In this document: piece by piece, positions 1 through 7,612 of the stretch
Position numbering within the stretch: position 1 is the stretch's first letter
How the letters are laid out: every line of letters begins with the position of its first letter
Assembly: GCA_023393475.1 (NCBI GenBank)
Contig: JAEWLC010000050.1
Span: 1 to 28,315, forward strand
DNA: 28,315 nt
Reading direction: 5' to 3'
Source: Pseudomonadota bacterium
GTDB taxonomy: Bacteria; Pseudomonadota; Alphaproteobacteria; Rhizobiales; Devosiaceae
Notes under the pieces: generated by a model
Database searches by the model: none
What the model saw: the letters and a program-made list of their open reading frames with translations, nothing else
Told to the model about the DNA's origin: nothing
Made by a program: the position numbers and the translations under genes

Positions 1-101
1 TCGGTGCAGTAGCGGCCGCAACTGCGGCAGACATAGCGCTGATGCCCCGCCTTCCGCCCCCGCTTGATCAGATCCGTCCCCTCACACTGCGGACACCGCA
101 T
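1..101 (-). CDS. IS1-like transposase N-terminal zinc ribbon (partial, runs off left edge)
   Basis: Reading the minus strand from an ATG at 101 gives about 33 residues beginning MRCPQCEG, with CxxC at residues 3-6, the stretch GHQRYVC, then a second CxxC (CRSC). This is the InsA-type zinc ribbon (Zn_Tnp_IS1) that starts IS1-family transposases and some related orphan proteins. A GGGAGG ribosome-binding site lies just upstream of the start. The rest of the gene lies outside the window, so it cannot be said whether the element is intact, nor whether a DDE catalytic domain follows. An orphan zinc-ribbon DNA-binding protein is the alternative. Confidence 0.7.
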   Translation of the reverse strand, partial: MRCPQCEGTDLIKRGRKAGHQRYVCRSCGRYCT

Positions 102-163
102 CCCATCCTCCCAGCCCAAATCACCAACCCAGAAGAATCCCAAAAGTGATCCGTGTAAACAGT

Positions 164-332
164 CCCCTTGGTGGGGGAGGGTAGCAGAGCTAGGAGCGAA
201 GCGACGTAGCGGCGCTGGGGAGAGAGGGACGGCGTTGCAGCAGGGCGGTGCCCACAAGCATCGCTGACCCCCTCTCCCTAGTTTCGCTAGGCGGCAAGCC
301 GCCAAGCTCCACTACCCTCCCCCACCAGGGGG
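164..332. repeat. 169-bp element with 21-bp terminal inverted repeats (MITE-like)
   Basis: The left arm 164-184 and right arm 312-332 are inverted copies differing at one of 21 bases (core GGTGGGGGAGGGTAG). The inner flanks (GAGCTAGGAGCGAAGC-like on the left; GTTTCGCTAGGC and CCAAGCTC on the right) also show imperfect inverted symmetry. No convincing gene lies inside; the open frames here are low-complexity. The element sits just upstream of the transposase fragment, but nothing shows that it is mobilised by it. Target-site duplication is not evident. Confidence 0.6.
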
Positions 333-450
333 GAGGAGACGCACTTGCGGGACCACCGCCCCAGCAAGGCACCTTCGCATTCGAAGAGGGATTTCTGCCG
401 TCCGCCGCCGCTGCCACGGGGCGGCTTCGGGCCCGTCCCAACCCACACCC

Positions 451-554
451 GCTGTCACCCCGGCGCAGGCCGGGGCCCATCCTGAGCGCTCTCCACCCCG
501 GTGACCGTGCGGCTACCCCTCAGGCCGGATCCCGGCCTGCGCCGGGATGACAGC
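451..554. repeat. Palindromic intergenic repeat pair, GTCATCCC family, copy 1
   Basis: Arms 451-474 and 531-554 are inverted copies with one mismatch in 24 bases; each begins GCTGTCAYCCCGGCGCAG. Each arm is itself a hairpin (CCCGGC...GCCGGG). The same architecture, a GTCATCCC tail pointing outwards, occurs at three more places in this window. About 660 bp at the left end (102-762) hold only this repeat, the 169-bp element and no gene I can support. Confidence 0.8.
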
Positions 555-762
555 GTAAAGTTGAGGCGCGGCAGGCACTTGGCGCGGACGAACACCCCGG
601 CAGAAGCAAAAGTTACCATCATCCGGCCAGCCGGCTTCAAATCCGCATCAATTGCCGCTGCCCGCCCTCACCTGGCTCAAAGCGTGGATGAACGAGTTTC
701 GGGACTTCTCCAGGACACGGGACTTTTCTATGGCTTCGAGCGCGGCAGCATTGCGGATGATC

Positions 763-1059
763 ATGAGCGATCCGATCAACGAGGCGCTGGTCCTTTACAC
801 GTGCTTCGGCAGCTCGGCGTTTCCGCGCGCCAAGACGCCGCAGCTGGTGGCACGCTTCGGCCCATCGCACGGCGCCGAACTCAAGGAACGCATCGTCGGC
901 CTGCTCGAGGAGTTGCAGCAGCCGGTCGAAGGGCTGGAGAAGCGCTCGAAGAAGAGCGTCACCGAGCGGGCCATCGAGCAGCTGTCCCCCAGGCACCCCG
1001 AGCTGGACGAACTGGGCCTCAGGGCGCTGGCCTGGACCTACGCGTTCGGGCTGCGCTGA
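763..1059 (+). CDS. Small conserved hypothetical protein (98 aa)
   Basis: The frame encodes a compact, mostly helical, soluble protein beginning MSDPINEALVLYTCFG, with an FG/P-rich N-terminal segment (LYTCFGSSAFPRAK), an RFGP motif near residue 31, and a charged helical C-terminal half (ELKERIVGLLEELQQ, then KRSKKSVTERA). There is no signal peptide or membrane segment. The start is uncertain: in-frame ATGs also occur at 688, 730 and 757, and none has a strong ribosome-binding site. I chose 763 because the sequence before it looks non-protein-like. It is followed by about 260 bp without a gene. I do not recognise a function. Confidence 0.6.
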   Translation: MSDPINEALVLYTCFGSSAFPRAKTPQLVARFGPSHGAELKERIVGLLEELQQPVEGLEKRSKKSVTERAIEQLSPRHPELDELGLRALAWTYAFGLR

Positions 1060-1187
1060 AGCCCCAACCCCCCGACCGTTCATGATGAGCGAACGCTGCG
1101 TTGCGGAACTGCCGCCAGATCGCGGCCCTTGGATCGGATAGGACCGACGGACCGCCGGCGCTGCCGGGAAAACGCATTTCCTACAGG

Positions 1188-1219
1188 CGTGTAACCGCAC
1201 GCACACGCATGTAACCGGG
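1188..1219. promoter_or_regulatory. Phased direct repeat GYRTGTAACCG, possible regulator site
   Basis: GTAACCG occurs at 1191 and again at 1211, exactly 20 bp (about two helical turns) apart, with similar upstream bases (GCGT/GCAT). It lies in the 261-bp gap (1060-1320) upstream of the FMN reductase gene. Paired direct repeats on one DNA face are typical of response-regulator or similar dimer sites. I see no clear -35/-10 pair that would anchor it, so this is a weak call. Confidence 0.3.
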
Positions 1220-1320
1220 TGCTCTTCGTGTGCCCCTGCGCCATTCGCGTGCCTACTTGCGGATCCTCCACCTGGGCACTTATTTCGCCTAGGTCACATT
1301 TTGATACTGGAGTGCAGCAA

Positions 1321-1926
1321 ATGACCAAACCCAAGATTGGCGTCATCATCAGCTCGACGCGTCCGACCCGCTTCGGCGAGAAGCCGGCCAAGTGGATCGC
1401 GGAGCATGCCAAGGCGCGCGGCGACATCGACGTCGAGATCGTCGACCTCAAGGATTATCCGCTCCCGCTGTTCGATGCCCCAGCCTCGGACTTCTGGATG
1501 CCGACCCCGAACGAAGTGGCTGCCAAGTGGCAGGCCAAGCTCAACGAGTTCGACGGCTTCATCATCGTCACCGCCGAGTATAACCGCTCGATCACCGGTG
1601 CGCTGAAGAACGCCATCGACTGGGCCTACAAGCCGTTCATCAAGAAGGCCGTGGCCTTCGTCGCCTATGGCTCCGTGGGTGGTGCGCGTGCCGTCGAGCA
1701 CCTGCGCAACATCATGGTCGAGCTGCAGGCGGTTCCCGTCCGTCACGCCGTCCATATCGGTGGTTCGGACTTCATCCCCATCATGATGGGCCAGCAGACC
1801 TGGGACGACGCCAAGGGCAAGTTCGACATGTTCGTTCCCGAGCTGCTCGACAACCTCGTCTGGTGGACCAACGCCACCAAGACCGCCCGTGAGGCCGATG
1901 CTGCCGCTGCCGCCAAGGCCGCGTAA
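1321..1926 (+). CDS. NADPH-dependent FMN reductase / quinone reductase family protein
   Basis: A 201-aa flavodoxin-like flavoprotein (FMN_red, PF03358). The phosphate-binding loop is VIISSTRPTRFGEKPAKWI (about 8-26). The flavin-contact segment TAEYNRSITGALKNAIDW (about 84-101) and the AYGSVGGARAVEHLR helix (115-129) are the family signatures. Relatives reduce FMN, quinones, azo dyes or chromate with NAD(P)H in the cytoplasm; sequence alone does not give the substrate. ATG 1321 is preceded by GGAG at ideal spacing, so the longer upstream reading frame is not used. The Ala/Asp-rich C-terminal tail is probably disordered. It appears monocistronic, with a strong hairpin terminator about 100 bp downstream. 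Confidence 0.92.
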   Translation: MTKPKIGVIISSTRPTRFGEKPAKWIAEHAKARGDIDVEIVDLKDYPLPLFDAPASDFWMPTPNEVAAKWQAKLNEFDGFIIVTAEYNRSITGALKNAIDWAYKPFIKKAVAFVAYGSVGGARAVEHLRNIMVELQAVPVRHAVHIGGSDFIPIMMGQQTWDDAKGKFDMFVPELLDNLVWWTNATKTAREADAAAAAKAA

Positions 1927-2027
1927 GCAGGACCGTCGAGTTGACGCGCTTTTGAACCGGGAAAGTCTCCAACCTTTCCTGAAAGCGCCATGAGTTTCCG
2001 GGGTTCTCCTCCTTTCGCACCCCGGCA

Positions 2028-2056
2028 GGGCGGCGCTTCCCATGGCGCCGCCCTTT
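2028..2056 (+). terminator. Rho-independent-type hairpin after the FMN reductase gene
   Basis: GGGCGGCGC (2028-2036) pairs perfectly with GCGCCGCCC (2045-2053) around an 8-base loop, followed by TTT. This 9-bp GC stem with a short T stretch lies in the 240-bp gap between the flavoprotein and kup genes, so it should separate the two transcripts. Confidence 0.65.
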
Positions 2057-2166
2057 CGATTCGATCCCCACGGTCGCCTGGGCAGCCATGCAACTCGTGA
2101 AGGCGCTTCGTGTTGAGTGCCGGTGCTGTTAGGTGTAGACAGCGCCGCCCGCACCCGGAGCCAGCA

Positions 2167-4083
2167 ATGGCGAATGTGAATAACGCAGCCGCCACCGACA
2201 CCGACGCTTCCCACCATCAAGATGCGAAGAACAAGGCCCTCCCAGGCCTCGTGATCGGCGCCATCGGCGTGGTCTACGGCGATATCGGCACGAGCCCGCT
2301 CTATGCCTTCCGGCAGGCGCTGGCGTCACGTCCGGCGGCGCAGGAAACCAGCATCGAGATCCTCGGGCTGCTGTCGCTGATCGTCTGGGCCATCACCATC
2401 ACGGTGACGGTGAAGTACATCTTCTTCGTCACGCGGGCCGACAACAAGGGCGAGGGCGGCACGCTGTCGCTGATCGCGCTGGCATCCTCCGGTTTTGCGA
2501 AGCGCCCGGTCTGGATACTCGGCATGGGCATCGCCGGTGCGGCGCTGTTCTTCGGCGACGCCATCATCACTCCCGCGATCTCGGTGCTATCGGCTGTCGA
2601 AGGCGTCACGCTGCTCGCGCCTAACCTATCGTCGTGGGTGGTGCCGGTTACAGTGACGCTGATCGTCGCCCTGTTCATGGTGCAGCGCTTCGGCACGCAC
2701 AGCGTGTCGCGCGTCTTCGGGCCGATCACGGTGCTGTGGTTCATAACGCTGGGCATCGGCGGGCTGATCCAGGTCGTCCAGAACCCCGGCGTGCTGGCCG
2801 CCATCAATCCGGCCTACGGCGTAACGTTCCTGTGGACCCATATGGAGATTGCGCTGATTGTGATCGGCGCCATCTTCCTCGCCGTGACCGGCGTCGAGGG
2901 GCTGTATGTCGACCTTGGCCATTTCGGCCGGAAGCCGATCGTCATCGCGTGGTTCTCGCTGGTATTTCCGTCGCTGCTGCTGAACTATTTCGGCCAGGGG
3001 GCATACGTCCTCTCGGTCGGTCCGGCCAATGTCACCTATCCGTTCTACGAGATGTGGGCCGAGTGGGCGCGGCTGCCGATGATCATCTTCGCGACCGCGG
3101 CGACCATCATTGCCAGCCAGGCGGTGATTACCGGCGCCTACTCGCTGGCGCAGCAGGCGATTGCGCTGAACCTGCTGCCGCGCATGACCGTGCAGCACAC
3201 ATCCGAGACCCAGTCGGGCCAGATCTACGTGCCCCAGGTCAACGGCATCCTGATGGTGCTTGTGATTCTGCTGGTCGTGGGCTTCCAGGATTCCTCCTCC
3301 CTCTCGCACGCCTACGGCATCGCCGTGTCGGGCGTGATGCTGGTGACGACGATCCTGCTCGGCATCGTCATGTGGCGGGTGTGGAAATGGTCGCCGATTC
3401 CGACACTGCTGGTGATGATCCCGTTCCTCGCGCTCGATACCGGCTTCTTTGTCGCCAACGCGGTCAAGCTCGGCCAGGGTGGCTGGGTGCCGGCCGTCGT
3501 CGCCGCGATCCTCGCCGGGTTGATGGTCATCTGGATCGTCGGCCGCAACCGGCTTTCGGAGAAAACCCGGCGTGACGAAGTGCCCCTGCAGTTCCTCGTT
3601 GAGAACCTCGCCAAGAAGAAGCCGAACACGGTGCCCGGCACGGCAGTGTTCCTGACTTCGGATATCGAGGGTGCGCCGACTGCGCTGCTGCACAGCCTCA
3701 AGCACTACAAGGTGCTGCACGAGCACAACGTGATCCTGACGGTCGTCACCTCCTCGGCGCCACGCATCGCCGACGAGGAGAAGGTCACCATCGATGCCTA
3801 TAACGACCTGTTCTACCGGGTGGTCGTGACCTTCGGCTACATGGAGACGCCGAACATCCCGAAGGCGCTGGCGCTGGCGCGCAAGCTCGGATGGAAGTTC
3901 GACATCATGAGCACGTCGTTCTTCCTGTCGCGGCGGTCGCTGAAGGCTTCCAAGAAGGGCGGCATGCCGTTCTGGACCGATCGCATCTTCATTGCCCTGG
4001 CGCGAAATGCCAGCGATGCAACCGAGTACTTCCACATTCCGACCGGCCGCGTGGTTGAAATCGGTACGCAGGTGATGATCTAG
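2167..4083 (+). CDS. kup: Kup-family potassium uptake transporter
   Basis: A 638-aa inner-membrane K+/H+ symporter of the KUP/HAK/KT family (PF02705). The hallmark GDIGTSPLYAF lies at about 38-48 in the first membrane helix. Roughly twelve hydrophobic helices follow up to about residue 460, then a cytoplasmic C-terminal region (about 470-638) ending in the conserved FHIPTGRVVEIGTQVMI. The length matches the usual 620-640 aa. I chose ATG 2167 (GGAG 8 bp upstream) over the frame opening at 2110, because the extra residues are Arg-rich and unlike the family. The first 23 residues are a polar, variable tail. Kup is normally a constitutive, low-specificity K+ importer important at low pH. It stands as a single gene ahead of an unrelated pair. 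Confidence 0.95.
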   Translation: MANVNNAAATDTDASHHQDAKNKALPGLVIGAIGVVYGDIGTSPLYAFRQALASRPAAQETSIEILGLLSLIVWAITITVTVKYIFFVTRADNKGEGGTLSLIALASSGFAKRPVWILGMGIAGAALFFGDAIITPAISVLSAVEGVTLLAPNLSSWVVPVTVTLIVALFMVQRFGTHSVSRVFGPITVLWFITLGIGGLIQVVQNPGVLAAINPAYGVTFLWTHMEIALIVIGAIFLAVTGVEGLYVDLGHFGRKPIVIAWFSLVFPSLLLNYFGQGAYVLSVGPANVTYPFYEMWAEWARLPMIIFATAATIIASQAVITGAYSLAQQAIALNLLPRMTVQHTSETQSGQIYVPQVNGILMVLVILLVVGFQDSSSLSHAYGIAVSGVMLVTTILLGIVMWRVWKWSPIPTLLVMIPFLALDTGFFVANAVKLGQGGWVPAVVAAILAGLMVIWIVGRNRLSEKTRRDEVPLQFLVENLAKKKPNTVPGTAVFLTSDIEGAPTALLHSLKHYKVLHEHNVILTVVTSSAPRIADEEKVTIDAYNDLFYRVVVTFGYMETPNIPKALALARKLGWKFDIMSTSFFLSRRSLKASKKGGMPFWTDRIFIALARNASDATEYFHIPTGRVVEIGTQVMI

Positions 4084-4125
4084 TTCGTTCTCGGGAAGCC
4101 GAGGACGCATAGTCTGTCGAAACCT

Positions 4126-5346
4126 TTGGACATTGCGATTGCCGGTGCCGGCCCGGGTGGGCTGGCCGCGGCCCTGTTCTTGCACCGGGCGGGACATCGC
4201 GTTCGCCTGTTCGAAAGGTTCGAACGTCCACAGCCCGTCGGATCGGGATTGATGCTGCAGCCGACCGGGCTGGCGGTGCTCGAGGCCCTCGGTCTCTCGG
4301 GTACCATCTCCAAGCTCGGCGCGCGTATCGATCGGCTGGTGGGCACGGATGCGCGCTCGGGTCGCGTGGTGCTCGATGTGGGCTACCGGCCGCTCGGCCC
4401 TGGCGCCCATGCCGTGGCGGTGCATCGGGCTACCCTGTTCAACGTGCTGCATGATGCGGTGATGGCCGAGAGGCTGCCGATCCGCACCGGCTTTGCCGTC
4501 ACCACGATGGAGCGCGAGGAGACGAGCTGGCTTAGGGGGCCGCAGGGACTTGAAGGTCCGTTCGACCTCGTGGTCGATGCGCTGGGCGCCGGCTCGCCGC
4601 TACGCGCGGCCGCAAGGCATCCAGCGACGGCGCGGCAACTGCCCTACGGAGCCGTCTGGGGCACGTTGCCGTGGGTCGACCATGGGTTCGATCGCCATGC
4701 GCTCACCCAGCGGTATCGCAAGGCCAGCGTGATGATCGGGGTGCTGCCGGTCGGGCGGCAGCGACAGGATGGTCCGGAGATGGCGGCGTTCTTCTGGAGC
4801 CTGCGACCGGACGAATATGCGGCGGTGAAGCAAAAGGGCATCGAGCGCTGGAAGGAGGTCGTCCACGGCCACTGGCCCAACGCTGCGCCGCACCTCGATG
4901 CAATCGACAGCTTCGACGACCTGACGCTGGCGCGCTACGCCCACCACACCCTGCGCCTGCCGACCGGCGACGGCATCGCCTTCATCGGCGACAGCGCGCA
5001 CGCCACAAGCCCGCAACTGGGGCAGGGCGCCAACATGGCGCTGCTCGATGCCGCCGCCCTGGCCGCCGCCCTCGACCGCACCGAGAGCATCGCCGACGCG
5101 CTGGCTCTCTATACCCAGCTGCGGCGCTGGCATGTCCGGCTCTATCAGTTCCTGTCGCTGACCCTGACGCCTTTCTACCAGTCCAACGGCACGGTCCTGC
5201 CGCTCGTGCGCGACGTGCTGGTGTCGGGCATTGCACGCGTGCCGCCCATGCCGTGGCTGCTCGCCGCGATGGTCTCGGGGCAATTGCTGAGTCCGTTGAA
5301 GCAGTTGGGACTGGAAACGCCAGTGTTACGCGAGCTCGCCGCATGA
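4126..5346 (+). CDS. FAD-dependent monooxygenase-like oxidoreductase (PHBH fold)
   Basis: A 406-aa group A flavoprotein (FAD_binding_3). The Rossmann fingerprint is AGAGPGGLAAAL (from residue 6), with an acidic strand end LFERFERP. The second FAD motif is IAFIGDSAHATSPQLGQGANMAL, with Gly288-Asp289. The middle DG motif, normally GADG, reads DALG at 151-154, so the Asp that links FAD and NADPH binding is absent. No signal peptide. The TTG at 4126 has a poor ribosome-binding site. A CTG at 4114, 8 bp after GAGGA (4101-4105), would give MSKPLDIAIAGAGPGG, a more natural N-terminus. The stop overlaps the next start by 4 bp, so the two proteins are probably made together. The substrate is unknown. 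Confidence 0.88.
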   Translation: MDIAIAGAGPGGLAAALFLHRAGHRVRLFERFERPQPVGSGLMLQPTGLAVLEALGLSGTISKLGARIDRLVGTDARSGRVVLDVGYRPLGPGAHAVAVHRATLFNVLHDAVMAERLPIRTGFAVTTMEREETSWLRGPQGLEGPFDLVVDALGAGSPLRAAARHPATARQLPYGAVWGTLPWVDHGFDRHALTQRYRKASVMIGVLPVGRQRQDGPEMAAFFWSLRPDEYAAVKQKGIERWKEVVHGHWPNAAPHLDAIDSFDDLTLARYAHHTLRLPTGDGIAFIGDSAHATSPQLGQGANMALLDAAALAAALDRTESIADALALYTQLRRWHVRLYQFLSLTLTPFYQSNGTVLPLVRDVLVSGIARVPPMPWLLAAMVSGQLLSPLKQLGLETPVLRELAA

Positions 5347-6995
5347 GCCGCCCGCATGTGCTCATCGTCGGTGGCAGCGGGGTGTTCGGTTCGCGGCTGG
5401 CGCGCCTGCTGGCACGGCGCCACGCCTTCCGGATCAGCCTTGCCGGGCGCAGCGAGACGCGAGCGGTGCCTCTGCAGCGAGAACTCCGGGCGATCGACGA
5501 GCAGGGCGAGTTCGCCTATGTCCACCTCGATCGGGACACCATCGGCGTCGAACGCCTGAAGGAGATCGGCTGCGATCTGGTGGTCGATTGCTCGGGCCCG
5601 TTCCAGTCGAGCGGCACCCAGCTCGTCGAGGCGGCCATCGGTGCGCGCTGCCATTATCTCGATATAGCGGACAGTCGGGCCTTCGTCGGCTCCATTAGCC
5701 GCTTCGACAGCGCGGCCCGGGCGGTGGGCATCAGCGTCATCTCGGGCGCGAGTTCGACGCCGGCGCTGACGCATGCGGTTCTCGACGGAGTGACCAGTGC
5801 CTGGTTGAGCATCGACAGCATCGATGTCGCGATCGTGCCCGGTAACAAGACGCCGAAGGGGCGTTCGGTGATCGAGGCGATCCTCAGTTGGGTCGGGCAG
5901 CGCGTGCGGGTGTTTCGCGAGGCCAGCTGGGAGCACCATCACGGTTGGGACGATCCGCGCTGGGTGGCAATCGAAGGGCTGCCGAGGCGGCGTGCCGTAC
6001 TCGCCGATGTGCCCGACCTCGACCTGCTTCCGGCGCGGTTTGCGCCGCGTGTCCGGGCCGGGTTCGATGCCGGCATGGAACTGCCGATCCTCAACTGGCT
6101 GATCGCGCTCGCGGCGCTGCCGGTGAAATGGGGGATCATGAAGTCGGCGAAACCCTTTGCCGGCATCGGCACGGCGATCGCCAACTGGCTCCACCGTTTC
6201 GGCACGAGCGAAGGCGGGATGCTGGTGGAAGCATCGGGGCAGGACGCCCGGGGCGAGCCGCGCGTGGTGCGCTGGTCGCTCAAGGCCGCCGATGGCGATG
6301 GACCGTATGTACCCGTTGTGCCCGCCGCCGCTTTGATCTGGGCGCAATTGGCGGACCACCGCATCCGCGCCGGTGCCCGGCCGGCGGTCGGCATGCTGAC
6401 GCTGGAGCAGGTCCGGCCGTGGTTCGAGGGCCTTGCGATCGAGACCAACCAGATGGCTTTTCGCGGCGAGAAGCCGCTCTATCGCCGGGTGATGGGCGAG
6501 GGGTTCGATCGCCTGCCGGAAGCGACACGGCTGATCCATCGGGGCCGCCCGGCTGTCATCGCCGACGGCGAGGCCGTTGTCGCTCCTGCCGACAATGCCG
6601 TTGGACGGTTCATCGCCCGGTTGATCGGCGTGCCCGCGACGGAAGGCCGCCAGCCGCTGCGGGTGGTGATCGAGAGCCGGGATGGCCGGGAGCACTGGAC
6701 GCGGTTCTTCGCCGATCATCCGATGCGGTCGGTGATGAGTGCGGCACCCGGCGGCCTGATCGAGGAGCGTTTCGGGGCCGTGGCCATCAGGATGCAACTC
6801 GTGCCGCGAACCGATGGGCTGGACATGGTGCGCGTGTCCGGGCGGCTATGGGGAATGCCGCTCCCGGGGTTCCTCTTGCCGACCATCAAGGCCGAAGAAC
6901 GCGTCGACGAGGGCGGCCGCCACCGGTTCGAGGTGGATATCGGCCTGCCGCTCTTCGGCCGGCTGGTGGCCTACCGGGGCTACCTGATCGTTTAG
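5343..6995 (+). CDS. Saccharopine dehydrogenase-like NAD(P)-binding protein fused to DUF4166
   Basis: A 550-aa two-domain protein. The N-terminal half is a saccharopine-dehydrogenase-type Rossmann domain (PF03435) with VLIVGGSGVFGSRLARLL at 6-23, the VVDCSGPFQ segment near 80 and a HYLDIAD motif. The C-terminal ~180 residues match DUF4166, ending ...HRFEVDIGLPLFGRLVAYRGYL. The link between them contains a hydrophobic stretch (PILNWLIALAALPVKWG) that may touch the membrane. The start is the ATGA overlap with the upstream FAD oxidoreductase; the longer frame opening at 4671 is a shadow of that gene. Fusions of this kind are annotated as hypothetical. A redox step on a lipid- or polyketide-like substrate together with the monooxygenase is inference only. 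Confidence 0.85.
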   Translation: MSRPHVLIVGGSGVFGSRLARLLARRHAFRISLAGRSETRAVPLQRELRAIDEQGEFAYVHLDRDTIGVERLKEIGCDLVVDCSGPFQSSGTQLVEAAIGARCHYLDIADSRAFVGSISRFDSAARAVGISVISGASSTPALTHAVLDGVTSAWLSIDSIDVAIVPGNKTPKGRSVIEAILSWVGQRVRVFREASWEHHHGWDDPRWVAIEGLPRRRAVLADVPDLDLLPARFAPRVRAGFDAGMELPILNWLIALAALPVKWGIMKSAKPFAGIGTAIANWLHRFGTSEGGMLVEASGQDARGEPRVVRWSLKAADGDGPYVPVVPAAALIWAQLADHRIRAGARPAVGMLTLEQVRPWFEGLAIETNQMAFRGEKPLYRRVMGEGFDRLPEATRLIHRGRPAVIADGEAVVAPADNAVGRFIARLIGVPATEGRQPLRVVIESRDGREHWTRFFADHPMRSVMSAAPGGLIEERFGAVAIRMQLVPRTDGLDMVRVSGRLWGMPLPGFLLPTIKAEERVDEGGRHRFEVDIGLPLFGRLVAYRGYLIV

Positions 6996-7058
6996 GCGCA
7001 TTGATCGAAGCACTGCAGAGTGCCCCAAGCCCGCCGCGGCACGAGCAATGCAAACGCA

Positions 7059-7487
7059 TCAGCCCTTGGGCATGTCCGGGCAGAGGAAGGGCACGGTCGC
7101 GGAGACGTACTTCTCCTCGACGACATCGCTGCCGAGCTTGAGGGCGAGGACCAGTTCGCCATCCGTCAGCGAGACGATGTCGGCGACGATGTCCATGCCG
7201 TCCTCGTTCCACTTGAGGGCGGTGTCCGAGGTGAGCTCCCAAGGGCTCAGGCGGTGCGTTTCCCAGCAGGAATCCTGCACAAGCGTGCCGTCGGAGAGGA
7301 AGATTCTCATGACGCCCGGCAGGTCGCCATCGGCCTTGGTCCAGACACGGTCGACGAGGCCGGGCTTGCTGGTCTTCGACTCCGTCGCGGATTCGGTGAG
7401 GGCGTCCTCGGCGAAAGCGGGCAGGCAGGCGGAGGATCCGACACCCCACGCGGCTAGCAAGGCAAAGACAGCGGCTTTGCTGGTCAT
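7059..7487 (-). CDS. Secreted hypothetical protein with two mature cysteines (142 aa)
   Basis: The protein starts with a Sec signal peptide (MTSKAAVFALLAAWGVG...) with probable cleavage after AFA at about residue 26. The mature part is about 116 residues and acidic, with a conserved-looking core MRIFLSDGTLVQDSCWETHRL followed by ALKWNEDG, suggesting a small beta-rich lipocalin- or META-like fold. C74 and C136 could form a disulfide in the periplasm. AGGGAG precedes the ATG at good spacing. It lies last in a series of four minus-strand genes separated by 100-130 bp gaps, so co-transcription is uncertain. Function not recognised. Confidence 0.8.
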   Translation of the reverse strand: MTSKAAVFALLAAWGVGSSACLPAFAEDALTESATESKTSKPGLVDRVWTKADGDLPGVMRIFLSDGTLVQDSCWETHRLSPWELTSDTALKWNEDGMDIVADIVSLTDGELVLALKLGSDVVEEKYVSATVPFLCPDMPKG

Positions 7488-7612
7488 TGGCGTCGATCTC
7501 CCTGTTGAACCCTGAAATGGGTGCGCGGCGTCTTGGGCGCAATGATGACTGTCGCCGAAAGTTGCCGGCGGCAGTCATAGAGCGGGGAGATGAACCGCGG
7601 ATGAGCGCGGGA

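Noticed and set aside
248..550. Open frames in the left intergenic region
   Set aside because: Pro/Arg-rich translations run through the repeat elements; no start signals or family likeness.
1060..1320. A gene or defined promoter in the gap before the FMN reductase
   Set aside because: The frames here are short or shadow the flanking genes, and no -35/-10 pair with good spacing is convincing.
2626..4452. 608-aa open frame antisense to kup
   Set aside because: His/Arg/Asp-rich mirror of a conserved membrane protein in high-GC DNA; no domains and no ribosome-binding site.
4671..5342. Upstream extension of the saccharopine dehydrogenase-like frame
   Set aside because: Lies inside the FAD monooxygenase gene in another frame; translation is Arg/Ala-rich, and the ATGA overlap gives the proper start.
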